NCBI GenBank assembly: GCA_035524495.1
Contig: DATKOR010000078.1
Coordinates: forward strand, 1-64,000
Reading direction: 5' to 3'
Source of the DNA: CAIKZZ01 sp035524495
GTDB taxonomy: Bacteria > Pseudomonadota > Gammaproteobacteria > Steroidobacterales > Steroidobacteraceae
Length of the DNA stretch: 64,000 bases
Below are positions 25,714 through 34,301 of this stretch, piece after piece. The notes beneath the pieces are model-generated. The model was not told the origin of the DNA. It searched no databases and saw nothing but the letters and a program-made list of their open reading frames with translations. Numbering within the stretch: position 1 is the first letter of the stretch; every line of letters begins with the position of its first letter. The translations under genes were made by a program, and so were the position numbers.

Positions 25714-26376
25714 GTGGACGGCGCCGGCCGCGTGCTCGTCATCGCCTGCGGAGCGCTCGCGCGGGAGATCACTGCGCTCAAGCGCGCCAACGACTGGAGC
25801 GTGCTCGACGTGACGTGCCTGCCGCCGGAGCTGCACAACCGCCCCGAGCGGATTCCGGCGAGCGTCAAGGACGCGATCGACGCGGCGCGCGGCCGCTACG
25901 AGCGCATCTTCGTCGCCTACGCAGACTGCGGCACCGGCGGCGCGCTCGACCGGCTGCTCGAGGCCGAGCGCATCGAGCGCCTGCCGGGTGCGCACTGCTA
26001 CGAGTTCTACGCGACCTCGCCCGGTTTCGCGGCGCTGAGCGAGGCCGAGGTCGGCACCTTCTACCTGACCGATTTCCTCGTGCGGCACTTCGAGCGGCTG
26101 GTCTGGGCGGGCCTCGGACTCGACGCCCACCCCGAACTGATCCCCGAGTACTTCCGGCACTACCGGAAAGTCGTCTACCTGGCGCAGGTCAGGGACGCCG
26201 AGCTCGAGCGCGAGGCGCGGGCCATCGCCGCGCGGCTCGGCCTCGGCTTCGAGTGCCGGCTGACCGGCTACGGTGATCTCGCGCGCAGCCTCTCCGACGT
26301 CGCGCGGCGCGCCGGCGCGCGGATCGTCGTCGAGCCCGCCGACCGGCCGGCGAGGGGGCGCGCATGGGCCAATTGA
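25714..26376 (+). CDS. DUF1638 domain protein
   Basis: 220 residues from the GTG at 25714, with GGAGG eight bases upstream. It resembles DUF1638 proteins, which are often encoded beside corrinoid methyltransferase genes but have no established biochemical function. Recognisable features are an N-terminal LVIACGALAREI, a PPELHNRPERIP segment, the conserved FVAYADCGTGGALDRLL and CYEFYA motifs, and a Cys/His-containing pattern compatible with metal binding. It lies 17 bp after the corrinoid protein gene and overlaps the next gene by 13 bases, so it is probably made in step with them. A role in corrinoid handling is only inference. Confidence 0.85.
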   Translation: MDGAGRVLVIACGALAREITALKRANDWSVLDVTCLPPELHNRPERIPASVKDAIDAARGRYERIFVAYADCGTGGALDRLLEAERIERLPGAHCYEFYATSPGFAALSEAEVGTFYLTDFLVRHFERLVWAGLGLDAHPELIPEYFRHYRKVVYLAQVRDAELEREARAIAARLGLGFECRLTGYGDLARSLSDVARRAGARIVVEPADRPARGRAWAN

Positions 26377-26705
26377 TCATCATCTCGTGGCGCGACATCC
26401 CGGCGCAGGTGCTGGTGCGCCGCGGCCGCGAGGTCGCCAAGGTGCAGCTGTCGCAGCGCTTCCAGGAAGCCGTCGATCGCGCCGCGATGCGCGCCGGCAA
26501 GGGCAGCTCGGATGCCTACCTCGCCGACTGGCAGCGCAGCGCGCCGCGGGCCTGCGGCGATGACCTGAAGGCGGTCGCGGCGGCCGAGGCCGCGACGCTC
26601 GAGGCACGCTACAGCGACGCCGACCTCGACCGCATCATCCGCAACAAGGGCGTCGACGAACGCATCGAGCGCCCGGCGCCGGGCGATGCGCCGGAGGCCG
26701 GCTGA
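26364..26705 (+). CDS. small protein of the 'virulence factor' family (PF13769-like)
   Basis: 113 residues. It begins GQLIIISWRDIPAQVLVRRG and continues with LSQRFQEAVDRAAMRAG, features of a short family misleadingly named virulence factor, which I recall beside MetF-like genes. No catalytic motif, signal peptide or membrane segment is visible; the C-terminal third is rich in Ala, Asp and Glu. Its start overlaps the end of the DUF1638 gene by 13 bases, and its stop overlaps the next start (TGATG). The coupling suggests a subunit or assembly factor for the MetV/MetF pair. Function unknown. Confidence 0.75.
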   Translation: MGQLIIISWRDIPAQVLVRRGREVAKVQLSQRFQEAVDRAAMRAGKGSSDAYLADWQRSAPRACGDDLKAVAAAEAATLEARYSDADLDRIIRNKGVDERIERPAPGDAPEAG

Positions 26706-27175
26706 TGTACAGCGTACGGCTGTGGTCGGTGCGCCACGCGCGCGGGCTCAACGGGTTCTACAACGCCTTCGAGCGCACGCTGCTGGCGCTCGCGCCGCTG
26801 CTGCGCGCGATCGGCTATGCGCGCCTGGAGCGGCCGGTGGCGGCGCTCGAGCGCGGCGTCAAGGGCCTGCTGTTCGACTGCAAGATGTGCGGCCAGTGCG
26901 TGCTGAGCTCGACCGGCATGTCGTGCCCGATGAACTGCCCGAAGAACATCCGCAATGGCCCGTGTGGTGGCGTGCGTGCCAACGGCAACTGCGAGGTGAA
27001 GCCCGAGATGCGCTGCGTCTGGGTGCAGGCATTCGCCGGGGCCGAGCGCATCCCGGGCGGGCTGGCCAAGATCCGCGTCGTGCAGGCGCCGGTCGACCGG
27101 CGCCTCGAGGGCCGCTCGGCGTGGCTCAAGGTCGTGCGCGACAAGACCGAGCCGCCGGCGGAGGGCAAGAAATGA
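26705..27175 (+). CDS. MetV-like zinc/iron-sulfur subunit of methylenetetrahydrofolate reductase
   Basis: 156 residues of the 'methylene-THF reductase C-terminal' family, to which the MetV subunit of acetogens belongs. Eight cysteines stand in a compact block: Cys59, 62, 65, 74, 78, 87, 96 and 104 (CKMCGQC, SCPMNCPKNIRNGPCGG, NGNC, MRC), suited to a metal or cluster site. It overlaps the small gene before it (TGATG) and metF after it (ATGA). In acetogens MetV partners MetF and binds metal. Here the pair would probably run in the oxidative direction, from methyl-THF to methylene-THF, which is inference from the surrounding catabolic genes. Confidence 0.85.
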   Translation: MYSVRLWSVRHARGLNGFYNAFERTLLALAPLLRAIGYARLERPVAALERGVKGLLFDCKMCGQCVLSSTGMSCPMNCPKNIRNGPCGGVRANGNCEVKPEMRCVWVQAFAGAERIPGGLAKIRVVQAPVDRRLEGRSAWLKVVRDKTEPPAEGKK

Positions 27176-28188
27176 TCTTCGAGGACGAACCGGTTCCCGG
27201 CTATCCGCTGCCGATCCTCTCGGGCCACGTCTCGCCGGGACGGTTCGAGCGGGTGCTGCGCGCCGGCACGTTCGCGGTCACGACCGAGCTCGCGCCGCCG
27301 GACTCGGCGGACCCCGAGGACGTCTACAAGCGCGCGCGGGTTTTCGACGGCTATGTCGATGCGATCAACGCGACCGACGGCTCCGGTGCCAACTGCCACA
27401 TGTCGAGCGTGGCGGTCTGCGCGCTTTTGACACGGGTCGGCTATGCGCCCGTGATGCAGATCTCCTGCCGCGACAAGAACCGGATCGCGATCCAGGGCGA
27501 CATCCTCGGCGGCGCGGCGATGGGCGTGTGCAACATGCTGTGCCTGTCGGGCGACGGTGTGCAGGCAGGCGATCACCCGCAGGCGAAGCCGGTGTTCGAC
27601 CTCGACTCGCTGTCGCTGCTCGAGATCGGCCGCACGCTGCGCGACGAGCACCGCTTCCAGAGCGGCCGCAAGATCACCTTCGCGCCGCGCGTGTTCTTCG
27701 GCGCCGCCGAGAACCCGATGGTGCCACCGCTCGAGCACCGCGCACTCCGGCTCGGCAAGAAGATCGCGGCCGGCGCACAGTTCATCCAGACCCAGTACTG
27801 CTACGACCTCGACCGGCTGCGCGCCTTCATGCGCGCGGTCGAGGACCTCGGGCTCCTCGACAAGGTGTTCCTGCTGATCGGCGTCGGGCCGTTCAAGACG
27901 GCGAAGGGCGCTGAGTTCATGCGCAACAACGTACCCGGCCTCTACATCCCCGACGCGATCGTCAAGCGCCTCGCCGGTGCGCAGGACCAGGCGCGTGAAG
28001 GCCGCCGCATCTGCATCGAGCTGATCCAGGAGATCCGGACGATCAAGGGCATTCACGGCGTTCACGTGATGGCCTATCGCCAGGAAGAGAGCGTCGCCGA
28101 GATCATCCGCGAGTCCGGTGTCCTCGAAGGCCGGGTGCCGTGGTTTCCGGGACGCGACCAGAATTCTGCCGACAGGAAGGCATCATGA
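27172..28188 (+). CDS. metF: methylenetetrahydrofolate reductase, MetF-like
   Basis: A 338-residue TIM-barrel flavoprotein interconverting 5-methyl-THF and 5,10-methylene-THF. Family features include TFAVTTELAPPDSADPE near the N-terminus (Glu as catalytic acid), DAINATDGSGANCHMSS, LCLSGDGVQAGDHPQAKPVFDLD and AAGAQFIQTQYCYDLDRL. There is no C-terminal regulatory domain, as usual for bacteria. The ATG overlaps the MetV-like stop (ATGA), and its own stop overlaps the next start. A MetF in a demethylation operon would route methyl groups taken from corrinoid into oxidation through FolD. The electron acceptor is unknown. Confidence 0.92.
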   Translation: MIFEDEPVPGYPLPILSGHVSPGRFERVLRAGTFAVTTELAPPDSADPEDVYKRARVFDGYVDAINATDGSGANCHMSSVAVCALLTRVGYAPVMQISCRDKNRIAIQGDILGGAAMGVCNMLCLSGDGVQAGDHPQAKPVFDLDSLSLLEIGRTLRDEHRFQSGRKITFAPRVFFGAAENPMVPPLEHRALRLGKKIAAGAQFIQTQYCYDLDRLRAFMRAVEDLGLLDKVFLLIGVGPFKTAKGAEFMRNNVPGLYIPDAIVKRLAGAQDQAREGRRICIELIQEIRTIKGIHGVHVMAYRQEESVAEIIRESGVLEGRVPWFPGRDQNSADRKAS

Positions 28189-29129
28189 CCGATACCGTAA
28201 TCAGTTCCGCCACGCGCGAAGTCGTCATCGGCTTCGAGCGTCCGTTCGTCATCATCGGCGAGCGCATCAACCCGACCGGTCGCAAGATCCTCGCCGCCGA
28301 GATGGCCGCCGGCGACTACAGCCGCGTCGAGAGCGACGCGCGCGCGCAGCTCGAGGCCGGCGCGCACATGCTCGACGTCAACGCCGGCATCCCGCTCGCC
28401 GACGAGCCGGCGATCCTCGCCAAGGCAGTGCAGCTCGTGCAGTCGATCACCGACGTGCCGCTGTCGATCGACTCCTCGATCGTCGCGGCGCTCGAGGCCG
28501 GCCTCAAGGTCTATCGCGGCAAGGCGCTCGTCAACAGCGTCACCGGCGAGGACGAGCGCCTCGAGTCGGTGCTGCCGCTCGTGAAGAAGTACGGCGCCGC
28601 GGTCGTCGCGATCTCCAACGACGAGACCGGCATCTCCGAGGACCCGGACGTGCGCTTCGCGGTGGCGAAGAAGATCGTCGAGCGCGCGCAGGACTACGGT
28701 ATCCCGGTCGCCGACGTCGTGGTCGACCCGCTGGTGATGCCGATCGGTGCGATCAACCTCGCCGGGCGCCAGGTCATGCGCCTCGTGCAGCGCCTGCGGA
28801 CCGAGCTCAAGGTCAACACCACCTGCGGCGCCTCCAACATCAGCTTCGGGCTGCCCAACCGCAACGGCGTCAACGCCGCGTTCCTGACGATGGCGATCGG
28901 ATCGGGAATGACGTCGGCGATCACGAACCCGTTGCACGCCGAGGTCATGCAGGCAGTCATGGGCGCCGACATCATGATGGGCCACGACCCGGACTGCATG
29001 CGCTGGATCCGCAAGTACCGCGAGGCCCCGCCGGCGGCAGTCGCCGGCGTGCCGGGCCAGGCGCCCGCCGAGGCGCCGCGCGGGCGGCGCGAGGGTGGCC
29101 ATCGCCGTCGCGCGACGCCGTCGGCCTGA
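28185..29129 (+). CDS. pterin-binding methyltetrahydrofolate:corrinoid methyltransferase (AcsE/MeTr-like)
   Basis: 314 residues with a dihydropteroate-synthase-like barrel. Pterin-binding motifs are FVIIGERINPTGRK near the N-terminus, AHMLDVNAGIPLADE, PLSIDSS and VNTTCGASNISFGLPNR. Enzymes of this group move methyl between THF and the cobalt of a corrinoid protein. With the MttB proteins and the carrier at 24998 it would make methyl-THF from methylated amine. The last 25 residues are Ala/Pro/Arg-rich and look dispensable. The ATG at 28185 overlaps the metF stop by four bases; an upstream in-frame ATG lies inside metF and is unlikely. Confidence 0.92.
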   Translation: MTDTVISSATREVVIGFERPFVIIGERINPTGRKILAAEMAAGDYSRVESDARAQLEAGAHMLDVNAGIPLADEPAILAKAVQLVQSITDVPLSIDSSIVAALEAGLKVYRGKALVNSVTGEDERLESVLPLVKKYGAAVVAISNDETGISEDPDVRFAVAKKIVERAQDYGIPVADVVVDPLVMPIGAINLAGRQVMRLVQRLRTELKVNTTCGASNISFGLPNRNGVNAAFLTMAIGSGMTSAITNPLHAEVMQAVMGADIMMGHDPDCMRWIRKYREAPPAAVAGVPGQAPAEAPRGRREGGHRRRATPSA

Positions 29130-29137
29130 GTACCCAC

Positions 29138-31153
29138 GTGACCGACCCGGTCGCGCTCGTCGTCTTCACCCCGTCGGGGAAGCGCGGCCGCTTCCGCCAC
29201 GGCACCTCGCTCCTGTCCGCCGCGCGCACGCTCGGCGTCGACATCGATTCGGTGTGTGGCGGCCGTGCGATGTGCACGCGCTGCCAGGTGCTGATCGCCG
29301 AGGGCGAGTTCGCCAAGCACGGGGTGCGCTCCTCGGCCGAGCACCTGTCGGCGATGTCGGCCGCCGAGCAGCGGCTCGCGAATCGCCGCGTGCTGGCGGA
29401 GGGGCGCCGGCTGTCCTGCCAGGCGCTCGTGCAGGGCGACGTCGTGGTCGACGTGCCGGCGACCAGCCAGGTGCACCGGCAGGTCGTGCGCAAGGCCGCC
29501 GAAGCGCGCGACATCGAGCTCTATCCGGTCGTCACGCTGCACTACGTCGAGGTGCACGAGCCCGACATGCACGACCAGGCCGGCGACCTGGTCCGGCTCG
29601 AGGAGGCGCTCGCACGGGAGTGGAATCTCCACCAGCTCGGCTGCGACCTGCTGGTACTGCAGGCGCTGCAGCCGGTGCTGCGCGCCGGCGGCTGGAAGGT
29701 CACGGTCGCGGTGCACGACCACTCGCGGATCATCGCGATCTGGCCGGGCTTCCACGAGCGCATCTTCGGCATGGCGGTCGACATCGGCTCGACGACGATC
29801 GCGGCGCACCTGTGCGACCTGACGACCGGCGAGGTGGTCGCTTCCGCGGGCCTCATGAACCCGCAGATCCGCTTCGGCGAGGACCTGATGAGCCGCGTCT
29901 CGTACGCGATGATGAACCCGGGCGGCGCCGCGCAGATGACGAACGCCGTGCGCACCGCGATCAGCGAACTCGCCGCCGACGTCACGCGTAGCGCCGGCGT
30001 CGGCCCGGACGCGATCCTCGAGGTGACGCTGGTCGGCAACCCGATCATGCACCACCTCGTGCTCGGCCTCGATCCCGTCGAGCTCGGCGGCGCGCCGTTT
30101 GCGCTTGCGATTGACCGCGGACTCACGGTCTGGGCCTCGGAGATCGGCCTCGCGCTGCACCCGACCGCGCGCGTGTACGTGCTGCCGTGCATCGCCGGGC
30201 ACGTCGGCGCCGACTGCGCGGGCGTGATCCTGGCGGAGCGGCCGGACCTCAACGACGAAGTCACGCTGCTCGTCGATGTCGGCACCAACGCCGAGATCGT
30301 GCTCGGCAGCAAGGCGAAGCTCGTGGCCTGCTCGAGCCCGACCGGTCCCGCCTTCGAGGGCGCGCAGATCAGCTGCGGGCAGCGCGCGGCCCCGGGGGCA
30401 ATCGAGCGCGTGCGCATCGATCCCGCGACGCTCGAGCCGCGCTTCAAGGTCATCGGTTCCGACGTCTGGTCGGACGCCGCGGGGTTCGCCGACTCGGTGC
30501 AGAAGACCGGCGTCACCGGCGTTTGCGGTTCCGGGATCATCGAGGTGATGGCGGAGATGTACCTCGCCGGCATCATCAACCAGGACGGCGTCATCGACGG
30601 CGCACTCGCGGCCAGGAGCCCGCGGATCGTCGCCAACGGGCGCACCTTCGCCTACGTCCTCTACGCAGGCGAGCAGCGGCTCGCGATCACGCAGAACGAC
30701 GTGCGCGCGATCCAGCTTGCGAAGGCGGCGCTGCACGCCGGCATCCGGCTCCTGATGGAGCGCCTCGGCGTCGAACAGGTCGAACGGATCCGGCTCGCCG
30801 GCGCCTTCGGCAGCCACATCGACGTCAAGTACGCGATGGTGCTCGGCATGATCCCGGACTGCGACCTTGCCAAGGTCGGGTCGGCCGGCAACGCGGCCGG
30901 CACCGGGGCGCGGATCGCGCTGCTCGATTCCCGCTCGCGCGCGACGATCGAGGAGATCGTGCGGCGCGTCGAGAAGGTCGAGACGGCGATCGAGCCGCGC
31001 TTCCAGGCGCACTTCGTCGAGTCGATGGCGATCCCGCACAAGACGGCCTCCTACCCGCACCTGCGCAAGGTCGTCGACCTCCCGGAACCCAAGCCGGCGA
31101 CGCAGGCCGAGGGCCGCGAGCGGCGCGGCCGGCGCGCGCCCGCGCGAGTCTGA
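29138..31153 (+). CDS. RamA-like corrinoid reductive activase (2Fe-2S / ASKHA, DUF4445)
   Basis: 671 residues from the GTG at 29138. An N-terminal ferredoxin-type domain has Cys40, Cys46, Cys49 and Cys94 (VCGGRAMCTRC, then RLSCQ), fitting one [2Fe-2S] cluster. A linker is followed by a C-terminal actin-like ATPase fold with MAVDIGSTTIAAHL, LLVDVGTNAEIVLG and RLAGAFGSHID. Such activases use ATP to reduce inactive Co(II) corrinoid back to Co(I) after accidental oxidation. This step matters greatly if the cell lives with oxygen. It is the last gene of the core operon, eight bases after the methyltransferase gene. Confidence 0.93.
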   Translation: MTDPVALVVFTPSGKRGRFRHGTSLLSAARTLGVDIDSVCGGRAMCTRCQVLIAEGEFAKHGVRSSAEHLSAMSAAEQRLANRRVLAEGRRLSCQALVQGDVVVDVPATSQVHRQVVRKAAEARDIELYPVVTLHYVEVHEPDMHDQAGDLVRLEEALAREWNLHQLGCDLLVLQALQPVLRAGGWKVTVAVHDHSRIIAIWPGFHERIFGMAVDIGSTTIAAHLCDLTTGEVVASAGLMNPQIRFGEDLMSRVSYAMMNPGGAAQMTNAVRTAISELAADVTRSAGVGPDAILEVTLVGNPIMHHLVLGLDPVELGGAPFALAIDRGLTVWASEIGLALHPTARVYVLPCIAGHVGADCAGVILAERPDLNDEVTLLVDVGTNAEIVLGSKAKLVACSSPTGPAFEGAQISCGQRAAPGAIERVRIDPATLEPRFKVIGSDVWSDAAGFADSVQKTGVTGVCGSGIIEVMAEMYLAGIINQDGVIDGALAARSPRIVANGRTFAYVLYAGEQRLAITQNDVRAIQLAKAALHAGIRLLMERLGVEQVERIRLAGAFGSHIDVKYAMVLGMIPDCDLAKVGSAGNAAGTGARIALLDSRSRATIEEIVRRVEKVETAIEPRFQAHFVESMAIPHKTASYPHLRKVVDLPEPKPATQAEGRERRGRRAPARV

Positions 31154-31171
31154 GGCGCCTCGGCCCCTTCG

Positions 31172-32407
31172 ATGTACGAGAAGGTGCTCCTGTGGGCGAC
31201 GCCGGCGTTCATCGTGCTGATGCTCCTCGAGTGCGCGATCGCCAGGATTCGGCGCTATCGTGAATACCGGCTCGCCGACGCAGTGACGAGCGTTAGCCTC
31301 GGCGCGCTGTCGACGTACCTCGGGGTCTTCACGCGTCTGCTGTCGTTCGGCATCTACGTGCTCGTCTACAACGAGGCGCGCGTCGCGACCCTCGATGCGG
31401 CTCGCGTCTGGGTCTGGCTCGCGGCGCTGCTCTGCTACGACTTCCTCTACTACTGGAACCACCGCCTCGGCCACGAGGTGAACGTGCTGTGGGCCGCGCA
31501 CGTCGTCCATCACCAGAGCGAGGAGTTCAACCTGTCGACGGCGCTGCGCCAGACCGGGAGCGGCTTCCTGCTGTCCTGGATCTTCTACCTGCCGATGGCC
31601 GTGCTCGGCTTCCCGCCCGGGCTCTTCCTGTTCGTCAGCCTCATCGACCTGCTGTACCAGTTCTGGATTCACACCGAGCAGATCGGCTCGCTCGGCCTCT
31701 TCGACCGCATCTTCGCCTCGCCGTCGAACCACCGCGTGCATCACGCGGTCAATGACGTCTACGTCGACCGCAACTACGGCGGCATCCTGATCCTGTGGGA
31801 CCGGCTGTTCGGCACCTTCCAGCCGGAGCTCGCCACGGTGCCGTGCGTGTACGGCACGCGCGACCCGCTACGCTCCTGGAATCCGCTGTGGGCAAACCTG
31901 CACACCTACGCGGCGTTGGTGCGTGACAGCGTGCACACGCGCTCGTGGGCGGACAAGCTGCGGGTGTTCGTGCGGCGCCCCGGCTGGCGGCCGGCCGACG
32001 TCGCCGCGCGCGATCCCAAGCCCGCGTTCCGGCTGCCGCTCGAGAAGTACGCGCCGCCGCTGCCGGCGGCACTCGGCGGCTACTGCCTCGCCCAGCTCGC
32101 GCTCGTGATCGGCGCCGGCGCCTACTTTCTCGCCCTCGAGCCGAGGCTCGAGCGCGCGGCGGCGCTCGCGGCGCTCGCCGGCCTGACGCTGACGCTGTGG
32201 ATCATCGGCGGACTCGCCGAGGGACGCCGCGGGTTCGCGCGCCTCGAGGCGCTGCGCCTCGTCGTGCTGGCCGCGATCGCGGTCGTGCTGGCGGGGCTGC
32301 GCGACGCGGCACTGGCGGAAGCCGGTGCCGCGGTCGTGGCCCTCGCCGCGATGGGCGCGTGGCTGTACGTCGCCGGGCGCGCGCTGCCTCGGCCCGTTGC
32401 CGCCTGA
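31172..32407 (+). CDS. membrane fatty-acid hydroxylase superfamily protein, alkylglycerol monooxygenase-like
   Basis: 411 residues with several hydrophobic segments, both in the N-terminal half and in a C-terminal set of three to four (about 290-405). The di-iron histidine boxes are HRLGHE, HVVHHQSEEFNLSTALRQT and SNHRVHHAVND. The long match EEFNLSTALRQ, LLYQFWIHTE and DRNYGGILILWDRLFGTF is typical of alkylglycerol monooxygenase (AGMO/TMEM195) rather than of sterol desaturases in general. It would cleave or hydroxylate ether-linked or acyl lipids in the inner membrane using oxygen. It follows the RamA gene by 18 bp. A link to the amine pathway, perhaps release of choline-containing head groups, is speculative. 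Confidence 0.85.
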   Translation: MYEKVLLWATPAFIVLMLLECAIARIRRYREYRLADAVTSVSLGALSTYLGVFTRLLSFGIYVLVYNEARVATLDAARVWVWLAALLCYDFLYYWNHRLGHEVNVLWAAHVVHHQSEEFNLSTALRQTGSGFLLSWIFYLPMAVLGFPPGLFLFVSLIDLLYQFWIHTEQIGSLGLFDRIFASPSNHRVHHAVNDVYVDRNYGGILILWDRLFGTFQPELATVPCVYGTRDPLRSWNPLWANLHTYAALVRDSVHTRSWADKLRVFVRRPGWRPADVAARDPKPAFRLPLEKYAPPLPAALGGYCLAQLALVIGAGAYFLALEPRLERAAALAALAGLTLTLWIIGGLAEGRRGFARLEALRLVVLAAIAVVLAGLRDAALAEAGAAVVALAAMGAWLYVAGRALPRPVAA

Positions 32408-32422
32408 ATGGGAGAACCGACG

Positions 32423-33247
32423 ATGGCAAGGGTCCTCAGCGACGGCGTGGTCGACAACGGCCTCGTCAAGGCGTTTCGCGCCGATGGAGCCGTGTGCCTG
32501 CGCGGCGTGCTGAACGGCTCCGAGCTCGAGGAGCTGCGTGCCGGCATCGATGCGAACCTCGCGAAGCCGAGCCCGCGCGCCAAGGTCGCGAGCCGCCCGG
32601 AGGATCCGGGCTGGTTCATCGAGGACTTCTGCAACTGGTCCGAGAACCCGCACTACCGGCGCTTCATCTTCGAGTCGCCGCTTGCCGAGGTCGCGGCGCG
32701 CCTCACCGGGAGCGCGCGCGTGCGCCTCTACCACGATCACATGCTGACCAAGGAGCCCGGCACGCGTCAGCGCACGCCGTGGCACCAGGACCAGCCTTAC
32801 TACAACATCGAGGGGCGCCAGAACGTCAGCTTCTGGATCCCGGTCGATCCGGTCAGCCGTGCCTCGACGCTCGAGTTCGTTGGCGGCTCGCACCTCGGGC
32901 CGTGGCTGATGCCGCGGGCGTTCATGTCGAACGAGGCGAAGTGGTTCCCGGAGGGGAGCCTCGCGGACCTGCCGGACATCGAGGCGCAGCGCCCGAACTA
33001 CCGGATCCTCGGCTGGGCGCTCGACCCCGGTGACGTCGTCGCATTCCAGATGCTGACGCTGCATGCGGCCGCGGGGGTCGAGGCGGGGCGGCGGCGGCGG
33101 GTGTTCTCGCTGCGCCTCGTCGGCGACGACATCCGCCATGCGCCGCGCCCGTGGGTGACCTCGCCGGCCTTTCCGGGTCTCGAGCAGGAGCTCCCGGCGG
33201 GCGCGCCGCTCGATCACCCGCTCTTCCCGGTGCTGTGGGCCGCCTGA
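32423..33247 (+). CDS. phytanoyl-CoA dioxygenase family Fe(II)/2-oxoglutarate oxygenase
   Basis: 274 residues from the ATG at 32423, which has GGGAG eight bases upstream; the earlier ATG at 32408 directly abuts the previous stop and lacks a site. The iron-binding triad is visible as WHQD in TPWHQDQPYYN and a distal His in LTLHAAAG. The 2-oxoglutarate arginine is probably in RRVFSLRLVGDD. It is a soluble oxygenase that needs O2, Fe(II) and 2-oxoglutarate. With the AGMO-like gene it makes a small oxygenase pair behind the corrinoid operon. Substrate unknown; possibilities include a lipid-derived or N-methylated compound. Confidence 0.87.
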   Translation: MARVLSDGVVDNGLVKAFRADGAVCLRGVLNGSELEELRAGIDANLAKPSPRAKVASRPEDPGWFIEDFCNWSENPHYRRFIFESPLAEVAARLTGSARVRLYHDHMLTKEPGTRQRTPWHQDQPYYNIEGRQNVSFWIPVDPVSRASTLEFVGGSHLGPWLMPRAFMSNEAKWFPEGSLADLPDIEAQRPNYRILGWALDPGDVVAFQMLTLHAAAGVEAGRRRRVFSLRLVGDDIRHAPRPWVTSPAFPGLEQELPAGAPLDHPLFPVLWAA

Positions 33248-33352
33248 GCGGGGGATCGCCGAGTCCACGCAGTCGGGTACTCTTGGGCGTGTGGCAGACC
33301 GCCAGGGGATGACGCAGGCCCGCGGTGCGGCGCCGCGGGAGTCGATTCAGCC

Positions 33353-34294
33353 ATGGCCGATTACACGTTTGCGTTCGAGACCTCGACCACTCACCCGGGC
33401 TTCCTGAAGGCGCCGCCGCTGGCCGCCCGGCCGGACGCGCCGTTCGTCGTCGCCGGCATCCCGTGGGACGGGTCCACGACCAACCGTCCCGGAGCGCGCT
33501 TCGGCCCGTACCAGATTCGCCGCGCGAGCCACATGCTCTGCGACGGCATCCATCCGCTGTGGGGCGTCTCGCCGCTCGACTTCCTCGCGGACGTCGGTGA
33601 CCTGACGTTGCCGAACACCTCGCTGGCCTCGATGCGCGCCGCGCTCGCGCCGCAGGCGGCCCGGCTGCTCGACGCGCACCACGTCGTCTGGCTCGGCGGG
33701 GACCACTCGGTGACGCTACCGCTGCTGCGCGCCTATCGCGAGAAGTTCGGGCGTCCGCTCGCGCTCGTGCACTTCGACGCGCACTGCGACACCTGGCCCG
33801 ACCACTTCGGCGAGCCGTCGGGCCACGGGACGTGGGTGCACGAGGCCTTCGTCGAGCGCCTCGTCGAGCCGGCGCTGACCGTGCAGTTCGGGATCCGCTC
33901 GGCGGCGAGCCCCGAGATCAGCCGCTACGTTGCTGACCGCGGCGGACTCATCTATACGGCGCGCGAGCTGCGCGGCCTCGAAGGCCTCGCGCAGCTCGCC
34001 GCAGTCGTCGCGAGCGTGCGGCAGCGGTTCGAGTCGGCCGGTAGTCCGCCCGTATACCTGTCGCTCGACATCGATTGCCTCGACCCGGCCTTCGCGCCGG
34101 GCACCGGCACGCCCGAGCCCGGCGGCCTCACGTCCGCGCAGGTGCTGACGCTGCTCGAGGAACTCGCCGGGCTCAACTGGGTCGGCATGGACCTCTGCGA
34201 GGTCGCGCCGGCCTACGACCAAGCGGAGCTGACCAGCAACGCAGCAGCCAACTTCGTCTGGACGTACCTGTGCGGGCGCGTGCGCGGCGGCTGA
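33353..34294 (+). CDS. agmatinase / ureohydrolase family protein
   Basis: A 313-residue binuclear manganese hydrolase. Metal ligands can be placed at His118 (GGDHSVT), Asp142, His144 and Asp146 (FDAHCD), and Asp239 and Asp241 (LDIDCLDP). The group hydrolyses a guanidino compound to urea and an amine. Agmatine is the commonest assignment, but guanidinobutyrate or guanidinopropionate are equally possible from sequence alone. The ATG is at 33353, after a 105-bp gap with no obvious strong promoter. It is convergent with the third MttB gene, eight bases apart. Confidence 0.9.
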   Translation: MADYTFAFETSTTHPGFLKAPPLAARPDAPFVVAGIPWDGSTTNRPGARFGPYQIRRASHMLCDGIHPLWGVSPLDFLADVGDLTLPNTSLASMRAALAPQAARLLDAHHVVWLGGDHSVTLPLLRAYREKFGRPLALVHFDAHCDTWPDHFGEPSGHGTWVHEAFVERLVEPALTVQFGIRSAASPEISRYVADRGGLIYTARELRGLEGLAQLAAVVASVRQRFESAGSPPVYLSLDIDCLDPAFAPGTGTPEPGGLTSAQVLTLLEELAGLNWVGMDLCEVAPAYDQAELTSNAAANFVWTYLCGRVRGG

Positions 34295-34301
34295 ACGCGG
34301 T

